Source: an uncultured Holophagaceae bacterium
GTDB taxonomy: Bacteria > Acidobacteriota > Holophagae > Holophagales > Holophagaceae
Direction of reading: 5' to 3'
Length of the DNA stretch: 18,133 bases
Assembly (NCBI GenBank): GCA_903890595.1
Contig: CAITBU010000027.1
Location: 1 to 18,133, forward strand
Shown here: positions 6,313-12,313 of the stretch, one piece after another
Layout of the letters: each line of letters begins with the position of its first letter
Position numbering within the stretch: position 1 is the stretch's first letter
The notes under the pieces: model-generated
Database searches by the model: none
Seen by the model: only the letters and a program-made list of their open reading frames with translations
Told to the model about the DNA's origin: nothing
Program-made: the position numbers and the translations under genes

Positions 6313-8268
6313 ATGAAACGCATCCTCCTCCTCCGCGGTGCCGAGCTTGTGGTCTTTGGCCTCCTGGCCATGATTCCCCTGCTGGTGGTAAACCCCTACG
6401 CCCTGGGCCTGCTCACGCTGCTGGCCATCTACGGCATCCTCCTCATCGGGCTGGATGTCACCGTGGGCTACCTGGGCCAGGTGAACCTCGCCCATGTGGC
6501 CTTCCTCGGCCTGGGCGCCTACACGGCCGGCCTCGTGGTCACCAAGCTGGGCCTGGGCATGGCCCCCGCCCTCCTCGCCGCACTGGCCGTCGGCTTGGTG
6601 CTGGGTGGCCTGCTGGCCCTCCCGGCCCTGCGCCTGGAAGGGCCTCAGTTCGCCCTGGCCACCCTCAGCTTCTCCGCCCTCAGCACGACGGCACTGAACG
6701 AGCTGGAGGCCCTCACCGGCGGCGCCCAGGGCCTCAGCTTGAATCGTCCTCCAATCTTCGGCCATGCCCTGACGCCGCCCCTCTTCTACTGGCTCTGCAT
6801 GGCCCTCCTGGCCGTGGTGTGGATGCTCATGCGGAACCTGCTGGCCTCCCAGTGGGGACGGGCCTTTGAGGCCCTCCGGGACAGCCCCATCGCGACGGAC
6901 GCCATGGGTGTGGGCACCTACCGGCACAAGGTGGCGGCCTTCGCCCTGGGCTCGGGCCTGGGCGGCCTGGCCGGCGGCCTCTATGCCTTCAACTTCCAGT
7001 ACCTCCAGCCCCAGAGCTTCACCTACGACCTGATGATCATCCTGCTGCTGGGCGTGGTGCTGGGGGGCCGCAAGAGCCTCTGGGGCGCCTTCGTCGGGGC
7101 CTCGGTCATCGTCCTCCTGCCCAACCTGCTGTCGAACCGCCTCCTCTTCCAGATCTTCTCTGGCCTGGGCTTCGCAGCGGCCCTGGCGGCGGGCCTGCAG
7201 GGCCTCTACCGAAAGACCACCCGCCCCTTCCAGGCCCTCGCACCGGTGGTGGCCATGGGCATCCTGGTGGTGGGCGGACTCCTGGTGGAGAACACCGAGG
7301 ACTGGCGCAAGGCCATCTTCTCGCTGATGCTCTTCTCCGTCGTGGTGGGCCTGCCCGAGGGCCTCATGGGCTTTACGGCCATCTTCCTGGCCAAGCTCTT
7401 CCGCGTGCCCCATGCCCCCCTGCCCGAGCCCGCCAACATCGATGCGGTCCTGCCCCTGCGGCCCTCGGATGGCACCCCCCTGCTCGTCATCGACGACCTC
7501 AAGCGCTACTTCGGCGGTGTGAAGGCCGTGGACGGCCTGACCATGACGGTCCGCTCCGGCAGCATCCACGGCCTCATCGGCCCCAACGGCTCCGGCAAGA
7601 GCACCGTCGTGAATGTGATCTCCGGGCTCTACACCCCCACCGACGGCACCATCGCCCTGCGTGGCGTGGTGCTGCCCTCCGGCAGCCTCTTCCGGGTGGC
7701 CCAGGCCGGGGTGGCCCGCACCTTCCAGAACCTCCAGCTCTTCGGTGAGCTCACGGCCCTGGAGAACATCCTGGTGGCCCTCAAGGGTGTCTACCAGAGC
7801 TCCCTGCCCATGGTGCTCTTCGGCTTGGCCAGGGGCGAGGAGCGTCGGGCCCAGGCCGAAGCCCTGGCCCTCCTGGAGCTCATCGGTCTGCGCGACCAGG
7901 CCCTCACCAAGGCCAAGGACCTCACCTACGGCGCCCAGCGCTTCCTCGAGATCGCCCGAGCCCTGGCCCGCAAGCCCGACCTGCTCATCCTGGACGAGCC
8001 CGCCGCCGGCCTGGCCCACCCGGACATGCTCCAGCAGATCGCCATCATCCAGAAGATCCACCAGCGGGGCGTCTCCATCATCCTCATCGAGCACCACATG
8101 GATGTGGTCAGCGAGCTCTGCGACATGGTGACGGTGCTGGACGGCGGCAGGATCATCGCCGAGGGCACACCGGAAGAGGTCAAGCGCCACCCCAAGGTGG
8201 TGGAGGCCTACCTCGGCCAGCCCCCAGAACCCCAACTCGACGGCGGCCCTGCGCCGCAGCCCGCCTAA
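6313..8268 (+). CDS. Fused LivM permease - LivG ATPase of LIV-type ABC transporter
   Basis: One 651-residue frame joins two normally separate subunits. Residues 1 to about 360 are LivM: the early YGILLIGLDVTVGYLGQVNLAH segment and the EALRDSPIATDAMGV coupling helix are typical. Residues about 392-640 are LivG: Walker A GPNGSGKST (423-431), Q-loop ARTFQNLQLF, signature LTYGAQ (537-542), Walker B LLILDEP (557-563), then switch-His IEHHMDVV. A linker (about 361-391) and a Pro-rich tail (QPPEPQLDGGPAPQPA) are present. The LivM part also seems about 40 residues longer than usual between 271 and 350, with an extra hydrophobic pair. ATG 6313 follows GAGGAG. I see no stop or frameshift, so the fusion looks genuine in this sequence. 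Confidence 0.93.
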   Translation: MKRILLLRGAELVVFGLLAMIPLLVVNPYALGLLTLLAIYGILLIGLDVTVGYLGQVNLAHVAFLGLGAYTAGLVVTKLGLGMAPALLAALAVGLVLGGLLALPALRLEGPQFALATLSFSALSTTALNELEALTGGAQGLSLNRPPIFGHALTPPLFYWLCMALLAVVWMLMRNLLASQWGRAFEALRDSPIATDAMGVGTYRHKVAAFALGSGLGGLAGGLYAFNFQYLQPQSFTYDLMIILLLGVVLGGRKSLWGAFVGASVIVLLPNLLSNRLLFQIFSGLGFAAALAAGLQGLYRKTTRPFQALAPVVAMGILVVGGLLVENTEDWRKAIFSLMLFSVVVGLPEGLMGFTAIFLAKLFRVPHAPLPEPANIDAVLPLRPSDGTPLLVIDDLKRYFGGVKAVDGLTMTVRSGSIHGLIGPNGSGKSTVVNVISGLYTPTDGTIALRGVVLPSGSLFRVAQAGVARTFQNLQLFGELTALENILVALKGVYQSSLPMVLFGLARGEERRAQAEALALLELIGLRDQALTKAKDLTYGAQRFLEIARALARKPDLLILDEPAAGLAHPDMLQQIAIIQKIHQRGVSIILIEHHMDVVSELCDMVTVLDGGRIIAEGTPEEVKRHPKVVEAYLGQPPEPQLDGGPAPQPA

Positions 8269-8278
8269 GGAGGCTCCC

Positions 8279-8995
8279 ATGCTGCTGGTGGAAGATCTCC
8301 ATGCGGGCTACGGCGCCAGCGAGGTGCTGACGGGCACCACCCTGGCGGTCAAACAGGGCACCGTGGTGGCCCTCATCGGCGCCAATGGCGCCGGCAAAAC
8401 CACCACCATGCGGGCCATCTCCGGCGGCATCCACCCCACCAAGGGCCGGGTGGTGCTGGATGGCAAGGAAGTGCAGGGCCTCGACGCCTCCGCCATCGCC
8501 CGCCTGGGCCTGGCCCACTCCCCCGAGGGGCGCAAGGTCTTCGGACCGCTCTCGGTGGAGGACAACCTGCTGCTGGGAGCCTACTCCCGCCTGCCCCGCT
8601 TCCTGGGCTACCGGGCCAAGGCCAGCGCCGATCTGGACCGGGTCTACGACCTGTTCCCGAAGCTCCGGGAGCGCAGCGGCCAGGCCGCCGGCACCCTCTC
8701 CGGCGGCGAGCAGCAGATGCTCGCCATCGGCCGCGCCCTCATGGCCCGCCCCAAGGTCATGCTGCTGGATGAGCCCTCCATGGGCCTCGCTCCCGTCATC
8801 GTGCAGGAGGTCTTCCGCACCATCAGCCGCCTCAAGGCCGAGGGCATCACCCTCCTGCTGGTGGAGCAGTTCGCCAAGAGCGCCCTGGAAGTGGCTGACT
8901 ACGCCTACGTCATGGAGCGCGGCCGCATCGCCGTCGAGGGCACCCCCGCCGAGCTGAGCCGCAACGAGCGCGTCATCGCCGCCTACCTGGGCTGA
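8279..8995 (+). CDS. livF: LIV-type ABC transporter ATP-binding protein LivF
   Basis: A 238-residue ABC ATPase that pairs with the LivG domain to power import. Walker A GANGAGKTT starts at residue 34, the signature LSGGEQQ is at 140-146, Walker B MLLDEP is at 161-166 with SMGLAP after it, and VEQFAKSALEVADYAYVMERGRI is the LivF-type H-loop region, with Gln-Phe instead of the usual His just after VE. The closing GTPAELSRNERVIAAYLG is typical of LivF. ATG 8279 follows TAAGGAGG, which overlaps the stop of the fused livMG gene, so translation is probably coupled. It is the last gene of the operon; no obvious hairpin follows before the tRNA. Confidence 0.95.
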   Translation: MLLVEDLHAGYGASEVLTGTTLAVKQGTVVALIGANGAGKTTTMRAISGGIHPTKGRVVLDGKEVQGLDASAIARLGLAHSPEGRKVFGPLSVEDNLLLGAYSRLPRFLGYRAKASADLDRVYDLFPKLRERSGQAAGTLSGGEQQMLAIGRALMARPKVMLLDEPSMGLAPVIVQEVFRTISRLKAEGITLLLVEQFAKSALEVADYAYVMERGRIAVEGTPAELSRNERVIAAYLG

Positions 8996-9024
8996 TGGGC
9001 TGGCCCTCGGGAGGCCACCTGCGC

Positions 9025-9030
9025 TAGGAT
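9025..9030 (+). promoter_or_regulatory. Candidate -10 box of the tRNA-Gly gene
   Basis: TAGGAT lies 11 bases before the first base of the tRNA, a suitable distance for a -10 element with a very short leader. No convincing -35 hexamer is visible 16-18 bases further up, so this rests on the position alone. Confidence 0.3.
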
Positions 9031-9041
9031 GGACCCCTGCC

Positions 9042-9116
9042 GCGGGCGTAGTTCAGTGGTAGAACGTCAGCTTCCCAAGCTGAATGTCGTCGGTTCAATC
9101 CCGATCGCCCGCTCCA
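9042..9116 (+). tRNA. tRNA-Gly (anticodon CCC)
   Basis: A complete cloverleaf can be drawn. The acceptor stem is GCGGGCG (9042-9048) with CGCCCGC (9106-9112). The D stem is GTTC/GAAC. The anticodon stem TCAGC/GCTGA encloses TTCCCAA, giving anticodon CCC at 9074-9076. The variable loop is ATGTC. The T arm is GTCGG-TTCAATC-CCGAT. The discriminator is T9113 and CCA is encoded at 9114-9116. Gly-CCC reads GGG codons. The TCCA end is also the first four bases of the following terminator stem. Confidence 0.95.
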
Positions 9117-9156
9117 AATCAATAGGCCCCCGTTGTTGGGGGCCTATTGATTTGGA
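9113..9156. terminator. Bidirectional terminator between tRNA-Gly and the tartrate dehydrogenase gene
   Basis: A perfect 19-bp inverted repeat (9113-9131 with 9138-9156, loop GTTGTT) lies between the tRNA on plus and a convergent gene on minus. GC pairs are near the loop and A/T pairs (TCCAAATCAATA / TATTGATTTGGA) at the base, so either strand gives a U-rich 3' arm. The first ten bases, TCCAAATCAA, match nine of ten bases of the terminator arm at 811-820. A second, weaker stem (CCGGGG 9168-9173 with CCCCGG 9183-9188) lies nearer the end of the minus gene. Confidence 0.82.
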
Positions 9157-9210
9157 GGTGGAAATGGCCGGGGTTGAAATCCCCCCGGTGTAGGCCGCCC
9201 TCTTGGGGGG

Positions 9211-10266
9211 CTAGACGGCGGCGGCGATGGCCTTGCCCATGTCGGAGGTGGAGGCCGTGCCGCCCATGTCGGGGGTGCGGGGACCTTCGGCCAGCACCTT
9301 CTCGATGGCCGCCATGACGGAGGCTGCAGCCTCGGGACAGCCCAGGTGGTCGAGCATCATGGCCCCGGCCCAGATCTGGCCCACGGGGTTGGCGATGCCC
9401 TTGCCGTAGATGTCCGGCGCCGACCCATGGACGGGTTCAAACATGGACGGATACTCCCGCTCGGGGTTGAGGTTCGCGCTGGGGGCGATGGCAATGGTGC
9501 CGGTGCAGGCGGGGCCCAGATCCGACAGGATGTCGCCGAAGAGGTTCGACCCCACCACCACGTCAAACCAGTGGGGGTTGCGCACGAAGTGGGCGGTGAG
9601 GATGTCCACATGGAACTGATCGACCTTCACCTCGGGATAGGCTGCCCCCATGGCCTTCACCCGCTCATCCCAGTAGGGCATGGTGATGGCGATGCCATTG
9701 GACTTGGTGGCCGAAGTGAGGTGCTTCTTCGGTCGCGACTGGGCGATGTCGAAAGCCACTTTCAGGATGCGGTCCACACCCTGGCGGGTGAAGACGCTCT
9801 GCTGCACGGCCATCTCCTGGTCCGTGCCTTCGTAGAGGCGCCCACCGATGCTGGAGTACTCGCCCTCGTTGTTCTCGCGCACCACGATGAAGTCGATGTC
9901 GCCCACCTGCCGGCCGGCCAGGGGACAGGGCACGCCGGGCATGAGCTTCACGGGCCGGAGGTTGGCGTACTGGCGGAAGCCCCGGCGGATGGGGATGAGC
10001 AGGCCCCACAGGGAGACGTGATCCGGGACGCCCGGAAAACCCACCGCACCGAGGAAGATGGCGTCGTGGTGGCGGATCTGGTCCAGGCCGTCCTCGGGCA
10101 TCATGCGGCCGGTCTCCAGGTAGGTCTCGCAGGACCAGGGGAAGGCGTCCCACTGGAAGCGGAGGCCGTGCTTGGCAGCAGCCGCGTCCAGCACGCGGAT
10201 GCCTTCGGGCACAACTTCCTTGCCGATGCCATCACCGGGAATCACGGCAATGCGGTAGTCACGCAC
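9211..10266 (-). CDS. Tartrate dehydrogenase / D-malate dehydrogenase family enzyme
   Basis: A 351-residue NAD-dependent beta-decarboxylating dehydrogenase of the isocitrate/isopropylmalate fold. The start MRDYRIAVIPGDGIGKEVVPEG is standard. RENNEGEYSSIGG is the TtuC/DmlA-type marker where isopropylmalate dehydrogenases have a different loop. HVDILTAHFVRNP carries one metal ligand, and GSNLFGDILSDLGP carries the others. EPVHGSAPDIYGKGIANP is the cofactor-binding end. Family members oxidise tartrate, D-malate or related 2-hydroxy acids, sometimes with decarboxylation. The frame stays open to 10488, which would overrun the divergent neighbour. I chose the GTG at 10266 because GAGGAGGT lies four bases ahead and the protein then begins as the family does. 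The divergent DASS transporter gene supports a C4-acid role; the exact substrate is undetermined. Confidence 0.88.
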   Translation of the reverse strand: MRDYRIAVIPGDGIGKEVVPEGIRVLDAAAAKHGLRFQWDAFPWSCETYLETGRMMPEDGLDQIRHHDAIFLGAVGFPGVPDHVSLWGLLIPIRRGFRQYANLRPVKLMPGVPCPLAGRQVGDIDFIVVRENNEGEYSSIGGRLYEGTDQEMAVQQSVFTRQGVDRILKVAFDIAQSRPKKHLTSATKSNGIAITMPYWDERVKAMGAAYPEVKVDQFHVDILTAHFVRNPHWFDVVVGSNLFGDILSDLGPACTGTIAIAPSANLNPEREYPSMFEPVHGSAPDIYGKGIANPVGQIWAGAMMLDHLGCPEAAASVMAAIEKVLAEGPRTPDMGGTASTSDMGKAIAAAV

Positions 10267-10402
10267 GGGGACCTCCTCAGAAGAAAAACGGAGCGTGCGC
10301 CAGAGGCGCAGCTTAAAGATTACCGGAAAGTAGGAAATGGACTTCCCTGCATGCATTAAAAGAGTAAAGTATGCCCCGCAAGCCTTCCCGAGGAGGACAC
10401 CC
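10267..10402. promoter_or_regulatory. Divergent control region between the dehydrogenase and the DASS transporter
   Basis: This 136-base gap is AT-richer than its surroundings and must hold promoters for both directions. It contains a 6-bp inverted repeat, TGCGCC (10296-10301) and GGCGCA (10305-10310) around AGA, about 30 bases ahead of the dehydrogenase start, suitable for an operator or leader hairpin. Towards the transporter, TTCCCT (10343-10348) and TAAAGT (10365-10370) are 16 bases apart and are a weak -35/-10 candidate. The palindromic TGCATGCA (10348-10355) lies between them. No regulator gene is adjacent. Confidence 0.45.
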
Positions 10403-12172
10403 ATGAGTGTTGATTCCAATTCCGGAGCGGTTCCGTCTGGAGGCCTGCCCGGCTGGCAGGGCGCCCGCCCCCTGCCCGCCCTGGCCACCCTGGCCCTGGG
10501 CCTGGTGCTCTACTTTGGGCTGCCCGGCGTGGTCCCTGTACCCGATGCCAAGGTCTTTACCGGGGTGCCGGTGGCCGCCAAGCCCGCCGCCCCTCCAGCA
10601 GCCAAGCCCGCACCCAAACCCGAAGCCAAGCCCGCAGCGGCGGCCCCGGCCAAGCCTGCGGCAGCACCTGCCGCACCGGCCAAGCCCCTGACCAAGGCCC
10701 AGCTCGCCGCCAAGGCCCAGGCCGATGACGAGGCCCGCCTGAAGGTGGAAGCCGCCGCCAAGGTCAAGGCTGACGCAGACGCCAAGGTGAAGGCCGAGGC
10801 CGATGCCAAGGCCAAGGTGGAAGCCGAGACCAAGCGCAAGGCGGACTGGGTAAAGGGCCTCCACCTCTTCGCCATCTTCGTTACCACCATCGCCGGCATC
10901 ATCCTGAAGGCCCTGCCCATGGGCGCCGTGGCCATGATCGGCATCGCCGTCACGGCCCTCAGTGGCACCCTCAGCATCGCCGACTCCATGAGTGGTTTCT
11001 CAGACGTGGTGATCTGGCTCATCGTGCTGGCGTTCTTTATTTCCCGCGGCTTCATCAAGACCGGCCTCGGCGCTCGCATCGCCTATTCCTTCATGGCCCT
11101 GCTGGGCCGGCGCACCCTCGGCCTCAGCTACGGCCTGGCAGCCACGGACCTGGTGCTGGCCCCTGCCATTCCCAGCAACACGGCCCGAGGCGGTGGCATC
11201 ATCATGCCCATCATGGCCTCCTTGGCCCGGGCCTACGGCAGCAACCCCGGGGATGCGAGCTCGAAGAAAATGGGAGCCTTCCTCACCCTGACGGCCTATC
11301 AGGTGAACTGCATCACCAGCGCCATGTTCCTCACGGCCATGGCCGCCAATCCCTTGGCCCAGAAGCTGGCGGGCGACCTCAAGGTGAACATCACCTGGGG
11401 TGGGTGGGCCCTGGCAGCCCTGGTCCCGGGCCTCGTGGCCCTGATCCTGGTGCCTCTGCTGATCTACAAGCTCATGCGCCCGGAGATCACCGAGACCCCC
11501 GAGGCCGTTGAGATGGCCAAGGGGCATCTCCGTGACCTGGGACCCATCCGGCGCCAGGAGTGGATGATGCTGGGTGTCTTCGTCATGCTGCTGGTGCTCT
11601 GGATCTTCGCCAAGCAGCTGGGGGACATCAACGCCACCACCTCCGCCCTGGCGGGCTTGGCGGTGCTGCTGCTCACGGGTGTCCTCAACTGGGAGGACAT
11701 CAAGGCCGAGACCGGCGCCTGGGACACCCTGGTGTGGTTCGCCGCCCTGGTGATGATGGCCAGCTTCCTCAACAAGCTGGGCATGGTGCCCTGGTTCAGC
11801 AAGACCATGGGCGGCATGGTGGCCGGTCACGGCTGGCTGTTCGCCTTCCTGGTGCTGGCGCTGGTGTACTTCTACAGCCACTACTTCTTCGCCAGCAACA
11901 CGGCCCATGTGGCCTCCATGTATGCGGCGTTCCTCGGCGTCTCCATCGTCGCCGGCGCTCCCCCGGTGCTGGCCGCCCTGGTGCTGGCCTTCTTCAGCAA
12001 CCTGTTCGCCGGCATGACGCACTACGGGACGGGACCAGCGCCGGTGCTCTTCGGCACAGGCTATGTGGAGCTGGGTACCTGGTGGCGCATGGGCCTGCTC
12101 ATCAGCGTCGTGAACATCGTCATCTGGGTGGGCGTCGGCGGTCTGTGGTGGAAGTTCCTGGGCCTCTGGTAG
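10403..12172 (+). CDS. DASS-family (CitT/DiT-type) di/tricarboxylate transporter with Ala/Lys/Pro insert
   Basis: A 589-residue inner-membrane transporter of the divalent anion:sodium symporter family, close in layout to bacterial tartrate/succinate (TtdT-like) and 2-oxoglutarate/malate translocators. LHLFAIFVTTIAGIILKALPMGAVAMIGIAV is the family's N-terminal hallmark. The two SNT substrate motifs are present: SNT at 258-260 (within IPSNTARGG) and at 498-500 (within FASNTAHVAS). A 100-residue low-complexity segment (about 48-148) separates the first hydrophobic segment from the next: AKP-rich to about residue 95, then an Ala/Lys/Glu/Asp coiled-coil-like part to 147. ATG 10403 follows CGAGGAGGACACCC; the upstream in-frame ATG at 10337 lacks a ribosome site. 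Divergent from a tartrate/D-malate dehydrogenase gene, so a C4 dicarboxylate is the likely cargo. A 19-bp hairpin follows. Confidence 0.9.
   Translation: MSVDSNSGAVPSGGLPGWQGARPLPALATLALGLVLYFGLPGVVPVPDAKVFTGVPVAAKPAAPPAAKPAPKPEAKPAAAAPAKPAAAPAAPAKPLTKAQLAAKAQADDEARLKVEAAAKVKADADAKVKAEADAKAKVEAETKRKADWVKGLHLFAIFVTTIAGIILKALPMGAVAMIGIAVTALSGTLSIADSMSGFSDVVIWLIVLAFFISRGFIKTGLGARIAYSFMALLGRRTLGLSYGLAATDLVLAPAIPSNTARGGGIIMPIMASLARAYGSNPGDASSKKMGAFLTLTAYQVNCITSAMFLTAMAANPLAQKLAGDLKVNITWGGWALAALVPGLVALILVPLLIYKLMRPEITETPEAVEMAKGHLRDLGPIRRQEWMMLGVFVMLLVLWIFAKQLGDINATTSALAGLAVLLLTGVLNWEDIKAETGAWDTLVWFAALVMMASFLNKLGMVPWFSKTMGGMVAGHGWLFAFLVLALVYFYSHYFFASNTAHVASMYAAFLGVSIVAGAPPVLAALVLAFFSNLFAGMTHYGTGPAPVLFGTGYVELGTWWRMGLLISVVNIVIWVGVGGLWWKFLGLW
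10733..10828 (+). repeat. Four imperfect 8-residue (24-bp) repeats inside the DASS transporter gene
   Basis: Residues 111-142 read as four octads: ARLKVEAA, AKVKADAD, AKVKAEAD, AKAKVEAE. The DNA repeats accordingly (GCCAAGGTCAAGGCTGAC-type units). The pattern resembles the Ala/Lys helical rod of TolA and predicts a charged straight helix. Such repeats can vary in copy number by slippage. Confidence 0.7.
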
Positions 12173-12182
12173 GCTCCCGCAA

Positions 12183-12224
12183 CACAGAGAAAAGCCCCGC
12201 CGCAAGGTGGGGCTTTTCTCTGTG
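12183..12224 (+). terminator. Terminator after the DASS transporter gene
   Basis: A 19-bp stem with one G-T wobble (12183-12201 with 12206-12224) closes on a GCAA tetraloop, starting 11 bases after the stop codon. As in the two other long hairpins of this window, the 3' arm (GGTGGGGCTTTTCTCTGTG) carries its T-run inside the stem. Confidence 0.85.
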
Positions 12225-12287
12225 CGGCGCGGAGGTCGCGAAGCCGCTCCTGTCCTTGTTTCCAGCGAGTCCAGAGGGGGATGCGGT

Positions 12288-12293
12288 TAGGAT
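12288..12293 (+). promoter_or_regulatory. Candidate -10 box of aroDE
   Basis: TAGGAT in the sequence GCGGTTAGGATGACT lies 21 bases before the proposed TTG start, which would give a very short leader. No matching -35 is visible. The same hexamer precedes the tRNA gene at a similar position. Confidence 0.25.
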
Positions 12294-12313
12294 GACTGGA
12301 TTCGGATGCCCGC

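Noticed and set aside
6094..8280. 728-codon open frame on the minus strand opposite livH and livMG
   Set aside because: Its translation is low-complexity Gly/His/Gln/Glu-rich, the mirror of GC-biased third codon positions in the clear Liv genes. No domain or ribosome site supports it.
9001..9041. Riboswitch or T-box between livF and the tRNA gene
   Set aside because: The gap is only 46 bases, shows no conserved fold, and precedes a tRNA rather than a synthetase or biosynthesis gene.
10267..10488. Longer N-terminus for the tartrate dehydrogenase family gene
   Set aside because: It would overlap the start of the divergent transporter gene and adds sequence absent from the family; GTG 10266 has a strong ribosome site.
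11000..12205. 401-codon minus-strand frame opposite the DASS transporter
   Set aside because: His/Gln/Gly-rich shadow translation with no recognisable motif; it also runs through the terminator hairpin.
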